Shown in pieces: positions 11,931 through 23,096 of a stretch of 64,000 bases of DNA (positions within the stretch are counted from its first letter, which is position 1; each line of letters starts with the position of its first letter). The position numbers were made by a program, and so were the translations under genes. Source of the stretch: Elgaria multicarinata webbii (Eukaryota; Chordata; Lepidosauria; Squamata; Anguidae); the NCBI RefSeq assembly GCF_023053635.1, contig NC_086176.1, positions 73,294,536-73,358,535 of the forward strand, written 5' to 3'. The notes under the pieces were generated by a model. It ran no database searches and was not told the origin of the DNA. It was given only the letters and a program-made list of their open reading frames with translations.

Positions 11931-12781
11931 GTATATAGGCTCAAAATTTAAATATATTCTTGTGCAGAAATGCATTCAGTATTTCATTCTTATGGGAGTA
12001 GAGAATATAAACAAGTGGTCAAATACGTTTCTGAATGTATACATGAAATAATGCAGCTGTCTTATCTTTATGTAAAAATGAAAGGCAGGCACAAGGTAAA
12101 ACGGAGGCTAGATTTGCACTGGATTGGATTAAAACAGACTAAGATCAAACTTTTCGGATTTACAACACAACCCTGAGTTCAATGAGCTTACTCCCAGATA
12201 AATGGCATAGGATTGCAGCCTTAATATAGTACTGTGGTATGTACCTTTTGCTGCTATAGCAGCAAATGTCATGAAGACTCAGAAATGCAGCAGGAATAAA
12301 CGCAGGTTCAGAATGAAGAGATCAAAAGGAACAAAAATTTACAAGGATTCCCCCTGCCCCCATACCCATAAATTATTACTTTTCACAGGTTTTTAATGTG
12401 TAATTTCTGTTGCTGTTTTAAATTTATTTTTACCATGAGTGCTGCTTTTACACTATATTGTCTTAAATTTTGAATAGATATTGGCTATTGTAACTATGGG
12501 CTTTGCTAGACGATGCCGGATAAGCCGGCAGGGAGGCGGGCACCGCCCTGCTCCTAGACGGCCGACGCGCAGGGACTGCGGAAGCCCTGCAGCGTCGGCC
12601 ATTTTTGTTGTTGTTGTTAAAGGGGCCACGTGCAGCCCGAAGACTCGGGAGAAGGTAGGTGGTTTTGTTTTTAAATTAAGCCCCCCACCCACTGCTGATC
12701 CCTCCCCATGGCCCCCTGCCTGCTCGCTCGTCCTCCCCCCATCCGCCATCCCTGATCCCGTCCCCGATCTTCTCCCCCCCT

Positions 12782-13160
12782 CTCTTGGCAGCCCCGTCCC
12801 GATCTTCGTCCCCCCTCCCTTGGCAGCCCCGTCCCGATCTTCTCCCCCCTCCCTTGGCAGCCCTGTCCCAATCTTCTCCCCCCTCCCTTGGCAGCCCCGT
12901 CCCGATCTTCGCCCCCTCCCTTGGCAGCCCCGTCCCGATCTTCGCCCCCTCCCTTGGCAGCCCCGTCCCGATCTTCTCCCCCCCTCCCTTGGCAGCCCCG
13001 TCCCGATCTTCGTCCCCCCTCCCTTGGCAGCCCCGTCCCGATCTTCGTCCCCCCTCCCTTGGCAGCCCCGTCCCGATCTTCTCCCCCCTCCCTTGGCAGC
13101 CCCGTCCCGATCTTCTCCCCCCTCCCTTGGCAGCCCCGTGCCGATCTTCTCCCCCCTCTC
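12782..13160. repeat. 33-bp GC-rich minisatellite, about 11 near-perfect copies
   Basis: The unit contains CTTGGCAGCCCCGTCCCGAT followed by CTTC and a run of C. Units are 33-35 bp, varying mainly in the C-run length and at one position (TCTTCGCC, TCTTCGTCC or TCTTCTCC). Because 33 is a multiple of 3, long open frames appear on both strands; these are by-products. The G-rich strand has regularly spaced G runs that could form quadruplexes. Confidence 0.9.
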
Positions 13161-13358
13161 TCCTGGTGGGTCCGGCCCCATCTTTGCGCCCTCCCTTGCC
13201 ATCGCCGATGTCCGGCTTCCCCCCATCTCTCCTGGCGGGTCCGGCCTTCCCCCTGCCCCTCTCTCCCCCCCCGGGCGAGTAAGCGAGTAGCCGCAAAAAG
13301 CCACGGACCCTGCTAGACGTTCCGCAGCCCTGGCCTCAGGCCGGGGCTGCAGAAAAGG

Positions 13359-13388
13359 CACGCCATAAGCAAATTCGCTTATGGCGTG
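13359..13388. repeat. Perfect 12-bp inverted repeat (hairpin)
   Basis: CACGCCATAAGC and GCTTATGGCGTG are separated by 6 bases, inside the TIR element at 12,498-13,498. A second small hairpin (TGTGCGTC / GACGCACA) follows at about 13,430-13,449. Confidence 0.85.
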
Positions 13389-13518
13389 TTAGAGGAGGCT
13401 TCAGTGCGGCCTGGGCCCGGATTCCCCTGTGCGTCATCTGGACGCACAGCAGGGAAACCGAGCCTCAAAGCGTGCTAAGGCCTCGTCTAGCAAGGCCCTG
13501 TGTATCTTCTTCCACAGA

Positions 13519-13720
13519 GCCAGTGTGATGTAGTGATTAAAATTTTGGATTAGGATCCAGAAGACACGGATCAAATCCCACTCACCCATAACACACTCAG
13601 GGCTAGTCAACTTGGGTCAGTAAAGTTAGGCTTCTCAGCCTAACCTACTTTACAGGATTGTTGTGGACCTGGGGAATGTGTAAGCTACATGAGCATTTTG
13701 GAGAAGAAATAAAAATATAT
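13519..13720 (+). mobile_element. tRNA-derived SINE (MIR-like or CORE-like)
   Basis: The 5' part GAGCCAGTGTGATGTAGTGA resembles an A box. GGATCAAATCCCACTC resembles a B box. The body has CTCAGCCTAACCTACTTTAC, then AGGATTGTTGTGGACCTGG. It is the same family as the antisense copy at 4,467-4,652. Confidence 0.7.
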
Positions 13721-13867
13721 TTTTGTTGTAAGATGCTTGGGTGGATTAAAACTGACCAGTGGGGCAAATATATAATTCTAATAGCACCACCACAAATAAT
13801 TTAGTCTACAATCCTGTGGAGAGCCACATTAAATTCCATTGAAGTCAGGAATGCAAGACTGCAGTCT

Positions 13868-13995
13868 TAGGGTGTAATCCTATGTATGTTTAGACGGAAA
13901 GAAGTCCTACAATTCCCAGCATGGCTGGCTAGAAGGATGCTCGGAGTTGGAGGACTTTTTTTCTGCCTAACGTGCATAGGATAGTACCCTAAATG
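13868..13995. repeat. MITE with TTAGGGTGYAATCCTATG ends
   Basis: The left arm TTAGGGTGTAATCCTATGTA and the right arm GTGCATAGGATAGTACCCTAA are inverted. Inner arms (AAGTCCTACAATTCCCAGC / GTTGGAGGACTTTTTTT) continue the palindrome. A left-arm fragment of the same family lies at about 11,350-11,390. No target duplication is clear. Confidence 0.65.
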
Positions 13996-14156
13996 CATTA
14001 AATTGGACTTGCTTTCTCTTACGATCTAACTAAATGATACAGCAGGACATGGTTAGCGTCATGGGATTAGTTTGCATGCAATTCGCCCTGACAGCAGACT
14101 ATAAGGTAAGTATCATGGGATTACTTTGCATGTAATTCACCTCATCTGCAGACTAT

Positions 14157-14297
14157 GGCTATAGCTAGACCTAAAGTTTATCCCAGGATTGTCCTGGGGT
14201 CAAACCTGTTCATCTAAGTGCCACACAGGGCATCCAGCGCTCAGGCAGGGATGAACCCGGGATGATCCTGGGATAAACCTTAGGTCTAGCTACGGCC
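14157..14297. mobile_element. 141-bp MITE with GGCYATAGCTAGACCTAA ends
   Basis: The left end GGCTATAGCTAGACCTAAA and the right end CTTAGGTCTAGCTACGGCC are inverted copies. TAT flanks both sides. The uninterrupted sequence GACTATAATGCTGGTGTGAT at about 6,234 shows the empty target, so the 3-bp duplication is supported. A second copy lies at 45,910-46,057. The 3-bp duplication would fit a PIF/Harbinger-type element. Confidence 0.8.
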
Positions 14298-15916
14298 TAT
14301 AAGGCTGGTGTGATTAAGCTCTGAGTCAGGCCATAGTCCAGTATTGTCAACACTGACTGGCATTTTCTCAGCAGGGTTTCAGGCAAGAGTTTTCCCAACC
14401 TTAGCAAGAGATGCCAGAGATTGAACCTGGGACCCACTACATGCATCTATGAAGTTTCAACCCCTTTCATTCTTGCATTGGGTGTCTTCCCTTAATTAGA
14501 CACAGTGGCTTAAAAAAGCAAAAGACAGGGAGAGGGGGAATCCAGTTGAAATGATTAAGAATTGCACAAGATACACTAGAAACTCCATTCCATTCACTAG
14601 GACTTCCACAAACTACAATGGGACTATGGACACAGGCACAATATATTTGCTCAATCACGTTAATACAATAAAGTTAAAACGTATTTTCTAGCTTATATTT
14701 TCTAGCTTTAATAATGCTTCATTGCCACAGAAGTCTTTTTTGATCCTTCCAAATAACTTGTAACCAGACAGACAGAGGTGAAAGTATTTAAATCAATAAT
14801 GAAGTCCAAATGGCTGTATTGTTTAAGTGAAGGGTACCTTGATTCTCTTCAATCCTTGGGAACAATTATAATTATTTTCAAACAGTGACAGACAGACAGA
14901 CAACTCCCAGATGGACGGTTCTTGTGAACTCTGAACAGATTTTGCCTTCTTCCCTGGAAAAGATTAATGTCAGGTAATTGACAGGACCACAGCATAAAAC
15001 TATTTCAGAATAATAATGTTTAATGATGCCTTAGTGCTCTAGTGATCCCTTTTGAAATTCATGAATGTTCTGACCTTCTCACTTCAGGAAATAGTTCTGT
15101 GGAAAAGCAGCTTTCATCTCTGTACTTCACTGTACACGTTTTAAATGAAAAACAGCCACACATAGAAGAGGACAATATCTAAGACTTCTTGAAAATCTCT
15201 GATCTTGGCCTCCCAGAGATATGTACCTTATGCACAAATGGATAGAATGGTTTTTCTCTTGAAATGTGAGGAAAGACTTAATATTTTTCTCTTTCCCTAA
15301 CACCAAAAGACACGTTTGCCCTGGATCAGAGACCCTCATGCAGTTTGCACATTGGTAGGCATTATTACCATTGCTGCAGACAAAGGTATCCTTCATTGAT
15401 TGGTATTTTTCAGTGTTAGTGGCAATCTCTTTGGCAATGCACAGGATCACTTGCAGACTACAACACTTAGCAGTGGATGTATGATCCTTTCCCCCATCTT
15501 TCCCTTTAACTTGTGCTGCTCTGGATCCAGAAGGCTAAGGTACACATTTTGTGCCTTAAATTACTTGTCCATTAAAAGTCCAATTGAACTAAACAGGACT
15601 TTTACACTTTAGACCATATTTATTTTAACAAACCCTATACACTCAGGCCTACTGATCTCATAAACGATAAATTCTAGAAGATAATCATATTGGTTTGTAA
15701 CTGTAGGAAAGCAAAAATTACCCTACTGCTATACTATGTTTTTGTAGCATGTTTTGTTCATTTGTTTGCAAGCATCAGCCTATTTCAGATTCATCATGTG
15801 GCATTAAACCAGTTAGGCTGCAATCCTATGCTCTAATTTGGGAATAAATTCCATTGAACTCAGTGATTGAACTCAATGTATTATATTGCACTTTCAGTCA
15901 TCAAGAAGCCACTGCA

Positions 15917-15917
15917 T

Positions 15918-15949
<32 letters not shown>

Positions 15950-15965
15950 TATCCTGCCTTTCTGC
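15917..15965 (-). mobile_element. LINE tail, antisense, with (TTTA)n
   Basis: A run of TTTA units is followed by ATATCCTGCCTTTCTGCC, the inverted end of a LINE 3' tail. It is very short and the family is not certain. Confidence 0.45.
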
Positions 15966-17286
15966 CAAAAAAGGCACTGTATGTATTTACTTCCTCTACA
16001 TTGTAAGATTGAACTAAAAATTATAAGATTAAAAATAATTTTATTAGGGCTATATCCTCTCCAACTCAGCTTCTGGTTTCTGAGCTTTTAGGACTATGCA
16101 TTGCTGTTGTAGTTAAAATCAGTTGGAATTTGTGTGTCTACTTCACCACCATTACTGATACTACCAAGCATCTCTATGTACTGGACAGAACACAGAAATG
16201 ATACTGCCCTTGCCTAGAAAGCTATGTTTGATGCATGGGATATTAGTGAATTAGCAGGATAAGGTTAAATGGGGAGATGGAGCAAGAATAAGTTTAATTG
16301 CTAGTAGAAGGTTGAGTTGATATTACATAGTCATAGAAACATTAATTTCTCTTTTCTGCACAAGGTATTTTTATTGTCTGCTCATTATTCCCTACTCACA
16401 GTTTTTTGTGGGGGGTTTAGCATCATGACCCTCCAGTTTTGCTTCTGTGCCTAAAGAGCACTTTCCACAAGATTTTTAGAGCAAGGAAAAGGCGGTATTT
16501 AATGGTAAAACTAAAAGAAAACTTCTTTCACTTGTATATTTCTGCTATTCTGCTATACCACCATGCCACTTAGAGGTTATGCAGCAGAAAAGGAAATGCT
16601 CTTTGTGTAGTGCCCATATCTCAGTTCTGTGATGAAACTAAAGGAAGATATGGTGGATTAACAGCATATAAACTCTTATGCTCATTCAGACTAATGGGCC
16701 ATCTATGTCAGTATTATCTATACCAGTGTTTTTTCCAGCCAGACTTTCTGTGGAATACTTGGGCTCCTCATTAAATTTTACAACCTCCTACCTTAGGCAA
16801 TTCAATTCCCCATCTTGTACTTGTCAGTCATCTCCACTAAGTACAGTTTTTTACTTTGTAAGAGGAAAGGGTTGAAGTCATCACAAGATGTTGCAAGGAT
16901 TCTTTAACTAAAAATGAGTTGAGACCCTCTGCTCTAAACTGGCTAGATGAGTCTAATGAGGGTTTTTAAGCCCTACCTGGAAATGCAGGGAATTGAACTT
17001 GGGCAGTTGTAAAAAGAAAGCTAGACATATCAACTAGTTTCTTTCTAAAATATGCATGCTTTGAAGAATAATATCTTGGGCTACATATAACCATGAAAGT
17101 TATGGACTACTAAATACTTTCTAAAGTACTGCATCATTTGTTTCCGTTTAGTTCTTTATAATTTAACTTCTGTAACTGTTGGTCCAGAATATTTAATTTT
17201 GGAAAAACAATGACACCACTTATTTGCTTAATTTATAAACTATATGACTGTATCCCTAATATGTATAAAATACTTGGATATATTCT

Positions 17287-17954
17287 TTTTTAAAAAAATT
17301 TTTTTATTGAAAATATACAAGAGATACCATGATAATAATCAACAAAACAACATGAGAAACAAAAAGAGAAAGAAGAAAAGAAAAAACCCCACCAAAAACG
17401 AAAGGAAAAAAGAAAACAATATTCCACTATAATTCAGACAACATATGGAGATTTAGTATAGAACATGGTCATATAAGTGAAGTATATTACAAAGACTGAG
17501 GTATATTACAAATACAAATCAAAACATAGACATTACATTAAAAGGAATAATTATGTTTTATGTAGACAAAATATTTCTAAAAGCTTTCGGAACTGGATGT
17601 GTGTTATTATCTTTATTCATATATGTAATAAAAGTCCCCCAGTGGCAAACGTATCTGATTTATTTATTTTTTGTCCTTTCGCTAAACATAACTTTTGAGT
17701 TAATTTTTCTATTAGTGCTATTTCCCATACCTTATTATACCATTTAGTTATTGAGATTCCTTGTAGATCCTTCCAATATCTGGCTATAAGCACTCACGCT
17801 GCTATTAGAAGGTATCCCACCAATTTCTTATATAATAGGTCTTTATGCTGTCCATGGAATAAGTTTAAAAGTGCCAGTTCTGGAGATTTAATTATAGTTG
17901 TTCCCATTATTTTTGAAATTTCCAAAAAGACTTGGTCCCAAAAATCTGAGACCT
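17287..17954 (-). mobile_element. 5'-truncated L1 LINE with 16-bp target duplication
   Basis: The + strand begins with a T/A-rich run, the reverse of the poly(A) tail. On the - strand the frame contains IARYWKDLQGISITKWYNKV followed by WEIALIEKLT, the C-terminal region of L1 ORF2. It is flanked by identical TACTTGGATATATTCT (17,271-17,286 and 17,955-17,970), the hallmark of target-primed insertion. A second L1 copy lies at 38,476-38,995. Confidence 0.9.
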
Positions 17955-18423
17955 TACTTGGATATATTCTAGTTAAAATTCAGCACAGAATATTAGAAAG
18001 AAAAAGTATAAATACCGCTCTTGTACTTTCTTCTAATTTACTGAACATTTCTTTTGGAATTTATTGATCACAGCATTTGGCTGAATCAAAGGAATAAGAA
18101 GACAGCTACCTCTTGTGGCAGCAAGCTTCAAGTTACCATGTGAATATCCTACTTACATAATTGAAAAAACTAATCTGCATCTATTCCATTTATCTCAGAT
18201 TGAAATTATGTTGTAATGTATGAGTATTATCCAAATTCAAACTACTATATGGAATCCTGGCATATAGGAAAGTAAGAGCAGTTAGAAATAACCTGGCATT
18301 GTGTTGACTCCTCAGCTGCTGAAGAGGCTTTACATGAGTACATGGAACTGTGGTATCAGAGTGCTGGCAGACGAGGGGGAGGGGGGCAGATGATGTCTTC
18401 CATGTGTAACAAAATAATAGAGC

Positions 18424-18468
18424 TTCAGCTATTGGGTGGTATAAAAATGCAATAAATACATAAATAAG
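18424..18468 (+). mobile_element. LINE tail fragment
   Basis: TTCAGCTATTGGGTGGTATA followed by AAAATGCAATAAATACATAA is the 3' tail of the same LINE group as 33,350-33,560. Only the last 45 bp or so are present. Confidence 0.6.
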
Positions 18469-18736
18469 AGAGAAAACAAATTCTCAGGTACCTGAAAGAA
18501 AAAAATCTGCCTGATGTGTTTTGGAAATTCCCATCCTAGGGGCTGCTTATCTTTCTTCAGATGCATCAGAAAGAATCCTTCCAATGTTTCTTCTGTCTTA
18601 AAATGTCTTCTATGTGTAACCAATTCCATTTTTTTCATCTTTTTTTTTCTTACCATAAAAAACAAAAACCAGTTAGAGGAAATGACAAAATAGCTGCAAA
18701 TTGCCTTTTGATCCATAGCACTAGAACCATCTGCCA

Positions 18737-18813
18737 CGACACAGGCTCTGAACACCAGACCTCACGTCTGCCACCACTTCTTATGGGGCGACACAGGCTC
18801 TGAACACCAGACC
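18737..18813 (+). repeat. 25-bp direct repeat
   Basis: CGACACAGGCTCTGAACACC followed by AGACC occurs at 18,737-18,761 and again at 18,789-18,813, 52 bp apart. It is a local tandem duplication; no function is evident. Confidence 0.85.
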
Positions 18814-18949
18814 CGGCCGAGGCTACTCCCTGCTCAAGCCAAGCACCACCACTAGGTACGTCTGAGGCAAGGGATAAAGCCCACCTTCCTCCAAACTATG
18901 TGGAGAAAGGGGTTTAAAATGGAGAATGGATTTTAATATATATAATAAT

Positions 18950-19557
18950 GCGCTGTGAGTTATATCTGCTTAGGTGAATGATTGTCAGAGTGGGTGCTGA
19001 ATGTGTAAACTTAAGATGATAAACGCCAAACAGACACGTGGGATTTTTGTGGTAGTTTTAAAACAAACAATCAAAATTTATTTTTAAAAGTTCATAAGCT
19101 TTGTTTCAAATAACAACATTTAAAAACCTTTTTGAAACCTTCCATACAATCCTGTCACTCTCACATTCGCGCTTTCCTTTTTCTCACACAATCACTCTTA
19201 AACTTTCTTTATTATCAGTATTGATTAATATACTTCCACTACGTGCACACCACACTCTAAAGACACCACTCACTACACTGACTCTCAAATTTCCCAGAAC
19301 TTAAGTACCATAAACACAGAGAGCACTATAGACTCTAAGAGTACCTAACAAGTCTCCCTGAAAAGGTTCTCTCCAAAAGAACCTCTGAAAAGAACACGAA
19401 CAAGAACTCCCCATCCCCTCAGTCATTCCCTTATATATCACTCCTCCCCCCTCCCAAGACATTCTAACTCCACCCACTCAGGCCAACATTCTACAAACCA
19501 CAGACTTACAAACTGCAGACATACATTTGGAATTGACTTGTGGGGTGTAACGCCACA
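18950..19557 (-). mobile_element. Possible solo long terminal repeat (fossil), family unresolved
   Basis: On the - strand this roughly 600-bp non-coding stretch has a TATA-like TATATAAGG and, further on, an AATAAA signal. That order is expected of a long terminal repeat. No internal genes are next to it. The boundaries are approximate and I cannot assign a family. It may instead be another type of repeat. Confidence 0.25.
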
Positions 19558-19559
19558 CC

Positions 19560-20990
19560 ATCCATCCTCAAAAAGGGCAAAAAGGAGGAACCTGGGAACT
19601 ATAGACCAGTCAGTCTGACATCCATCCCTGGGGAAAATTTTGGAGCAGATTATAAAGAAGTCAATCTGTAAACACCTTGAAATCAATGCGGTGATCACTA
19701 GAAGCCAACATGGATTTGTCAGGAACAAATCCTGCCAGACTAATTTGATCTCATTTTTTGATCAGGTAACCTCCCTTGTGGACTGTGGGAATGCTGTGGA
19801 TGCAATATATCTTGACTTACGCAAAGCTTTTGACAAAGTGCCCCATGATATTCTGATTAACAAACTAGCTAAAAGTGGGCTAGATGGAACAACTATTAGG
19901 TGGATTTTATTTATTTAATACATTACTATACCGCCCAATAGCTGGATTCACAGTTGGCTACAGCATCGGACTCAAAGAGTGCTTATCAACAGAACCTTCT
20001 CAAACTGGGGGGAGGTAACGAGTGGGGTACTGGGCTCAGTCCTGAGCCCAGTGCTCTTCAATATTTTTATTAATGATTTGGACGAGGAAGTACAGGGAAC
20101 ACTTATCAAATTTGCAGATGATACAAAATTGGGTGGGATAGCTAACACCCTGGAAGACAGAAACAAACTTCAAAGTGATCTTGATAGGCTGGAGTGCTGG
20201 GCTGAAAACAACAGAATGAAATTTAATAGGGATAAATGCCAATTTCTACACCTAGGAAATAGAAACCAAATGCACAATTACAAGATGGGGATACTTGGCT
20301 CAGCAATACTACCAACGAGAAGGATCTTGGAATTGTTGTAGATCACAAGCTGAATATGAGCCAACAGTGCGACATGGCTGCTAAAAAGGCAAATGCTATT
20401 TTGGGCTGCATTAATAGAAGTATAGCTTCCAAATCACATGAGGTACTGGTTCCTCTCTATTCGGCCCTGGTTAGGCCTCATCTAGAGTATTGTGTCTAGT
20501 TCTGGGCTCCACAATTCAAGAAGGATGCAGACAAGCTGGAGTGTGTTCAGAGGAGGGCAACAAGGATGATCAGGGGTCTGGAAACAAAGCCCTATGAAGA
20601 GAGACTGAAAGAACTGGGCATGTTTAGCCTGCAGAAGAGAAGATTGAGGGGAGACATGATAGCACTCTTCAAATACTTAAAAGGTTTCACACAGAGGAGA
20701 GCCAGGATCTCTTCTCGATCCTTCCAGAGTGCAGAACATGGAATAACGGGCTCAAGTTACATGAAGCCAGATTCTAGCTGGACATCAGGAAAAACGTCCT
20801 GACTGTTAGAGCAGTACGACAATGGAACCAGTTATCTAGGGAGGTTGTGGTCTCTCCCACACTAGAGACATTCAAGAGGCAGCTGGACAACCATCTGTCA
20901 GGTATGCTTTAGTGTGGATTCCTGCATTGAGCAGGGGGTTGGACTAGATGGCCTTATAGACACCTTCCAACTCTACTATTCTATGATTCT
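19560..20990 (+). mobile_element. CR1 LINE, ORF2 reverse-transcriptase region to 3' end
   Basis: Frames encode CR1 reverse-transcriptase motifs: NWRQHGFVRNKS-like INAVITRSQHGFVRNKSC, then DLRKAFDKVPHDIL, SVLSPVLFNIFINDLDEEVQ, and the catalytic FADDTKLGG. The 3' end has the CR1 signature TTGGACTAGATGGCCTTATA and TTCTATGATTCT. Several frame breaks separate the segments, so it is not functional. A 36-bp insertion at 19,907-19,942 interrupts it. Confidence 0.9.
19907..19942 (-). mobile_element. 36-bp LINE tail inserted in CR1, with TGGATT duplication
   Basis: TTATTTATTTAATACATTAC followed by TATACCGCCCAATAGC is the inverted terminal tail of a second LINE family (compare 33,500-33,545). TGGATT occurs on both sides (19,901-19,906 and 19,943-19,948). 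Removing the insert plus one TGGATT rejoins the usual CR1 sequence. Confidence 0.75.
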
Positions 20991-20995
20991 AGAAC

Positions 20996-21115
20996 AGACA
21001 TGAGCAATTTGGGATCCTCCAGATGTTGTTGGACTGCACCTCCCAATGGTGGGGATGATATGAATTGCAGCCCAACATCTGGAGGGCCACAAGTGATCCA
21101 TTCCTGATCTAGCAG
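20996..21115. repeat. MITE-like palindromic repeat (CCTCCAGATGTTGTTGGACT type)
   Basis: The arms TCCTCCAGATGTTGTTGGAC and GCCCAACATCTGGAGGGCCA are inverted around CACCTCCCAATGGTGGGGAT. It lies directly downstream of the CR1 tail. The same group occurs at 2,384-2,515 and 59,460-59,585. Confidence 0.65.
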
Positions 21116-22384
21116 CATCCCAAGAAGGCCTCATATCTGTGCTGTAGAAGCATCCCCTTCCAGTCCCTAGCTCCTTGTGTAAAGCTTCTGAAAAGGGAAG
21201 TATAATGCATTGCTTCTCTCTCTGTCTCCATTCCACTTCAATGCTGTCATTAATTGCAGGTTCAAGAAAAGAATACCCACTTTGTTCTTCTTTCCATCTT
21301 CATGCTGTTTAATTATGATGGGTACCATCTCACTATGACATAAGAGGCTCTCCAATATTAGTAACCAACTATACTCAAAAGTCTGCTCAGGCAGTATCAC
21401 TGCTACCACTCTTTTTACCATATTTTCTTGGCTGGGCCTGGAACACCCTTGTTCTTTATAAATCCAGACACAGGGTATAAGGTAAGTCACCATGGGCAGG
21501 GCTGGTGCAAGACCTCCTGCTGCCTGAGGCGAGAGGACACATCGCTGCTGCTGGACCGAGGGAGCATGAGCCACTGTGTTCTGATCCTGAGGGAAGAATG
21601 TAAGCCACTTTGCACCACTGCAGTGGTGGGGGCAGCATCACATGCCACTGCTTGGAGTGGAGGAGGGTGAACTGCCACGCACTGCACACCATTGCCTCGT
21701 GGGGGATTCACCTTGCCTCATGGAAGGGCCAGCCTTGACCATAGAGGAGGTCTGGAAGGAAAGAATCTTTAAAATTTCACCACTGAATATTCAAGATGGG
21801 ACTGATTTATAGGGATACAGATGGAAAACGTGGATCAACATATAGAACATATACTCAGGAACAAAAGAAACAAACTTACTACAATCCCTAGCTACATTAA
21901 TTGCAACCCTGGGGTCATTTAGAGGATAGTCTATATAGGTGTGTGACAAAACCCCTATTCAGATATTCTAAAAAATGTGTTGTTTAAAAATGCGGGGAGG
22001 GGGAGTACACTAACCCTGCCCCCTCTGATGTCACTGTCTGCTGCATGCATGATACATGGGCTCTTCATGCAATCCGGAATGCTGGATAATCCTCTTCCAG
22101 ATTCACTTCCAAAGCAATTGACAATGCCACTGACGCCGAGGCCTCTACAATACTGTATATCTGAATATTCAGAATAATATCTATTTTTATCACATTCTTC
22201 TATCAAATATACCCAGAGCAGTGTACCGGATAACCATAAAAGATACTGATATGGGTTTGGGATTGGCTGGCTGACCTTTCAGGAGTCCTGTACAGCTCAG
22301 TGCCCCTGATTGCAAAGAGATCCAGGATCCCTTCCAGCTCTGTAATTTTTGACTCTTTAAGTTTTCTATTAGTAGAACTATCTA

Positions 22385-22565
22385 CCGTATTTCTTCAATT
22401 CTAAGACGCCATCGATTGTAAGACGCACACTAATTTCAGTACCACCAACGGAAAAAAAGCTTTGATTCTAAGAAATAATAAATGACCCGCGATTCTAAGA
22501 CGCACCCCGTTTTTAGAGATGTTTATATGGGGAAAAAAGTGCATCTTAGAATCGAAGAAATACGG
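22385..22565. mobile_element. 181-bp MITE with CCGTATTTCTTC ends and TA flanks
   Basis: The left end CCGTATTTCTTCAATTCTAA matches the inverse of the right end (GAATCGAAGAAATACGG) for about 23 of 25 bases. Both sides are flanked by TA, the target duplication used by Tc1/mariner-type elements. The superfamily is inferred only from the TA and the end structure. Confidence 0.75.
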
Positions 22566-23063
22566 TATATGGGTACCTTGAGGCAATGCCTCTAGCAAAG
22601 ATGTCTCATCTTTATTACCCCACTAGACAAGCAGCAGGATTGAGAGAAGTCTCTGCATGTAGCAGGAAGTTAGTGTATGCTGAAACGCTCAGAAAAGGAG
22701 GCAGAAAAGAGAATGAGAAAAGGAGGTTGCTCTCTATAGAAATCCTATGACACTATAGGGGTCCCTAGAACTCTGATGGGGAACAGAAATCTTTTGGAGT
22801 GCTAAGGCTGTGTATCCTCATCCTTTGCTCAGTCTGTATATATGTGTAAATAAACCTTATATCACAGAAACACTATATGAAACTGAACCATGGATAGGTG
22901 CTGGAACCCTTGAAACTTCTTACCACTCAGAAATAGCGTTCAGCAAACAATAATATAAAAATAGAAGTACAAAAAACAACAATAACAGCAGTAACAAAAA
23001 ACCCTCTAACAGAAATACCAGTAAAAAAAAAGCAATAAACTTAATCATGGGTGGACACACACC

Positions 23064-23068
<5 letters not shown>

Positions 23069-23096
<28 letters not shown>
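23069..23096. repeat. (CA)n microsatellite
   Basis: An uninterrupted AC run. Confidence 0.9.

Larger units (their letters stand above)
12498..13498. mobile_element. Non-autonomous DNA element with 20-bp TIRs and an internal minisatellite
   Basis: The left end GGGCTTTGCTAGACGATGCC and the right end GGCCTCGTCTAGCAAGGCCC are inverted copies at 18 of 20 bases. The 1,001-bp body is GC-rich and unlike the AT-rich DNA around it. It contains a 33-bp tandem array (12,782-13,160) and a perfect 12-bp hairpin (13,359-13,388). I see no convincing target duplication, so the superfamily is unresolved. It has no transposase-like frame. Confidence 0.65.

Noticed and set aside
12453-13361. Long overlapping open frames on both strands (up to 302 codons), Pro/Ser-rich or Gly/Arg-rich
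   Set aside because: They arise from the 33-bp tandem array, whose unit is a multiple of three. They have no domain, no splice context, and lie inside a TIR element.
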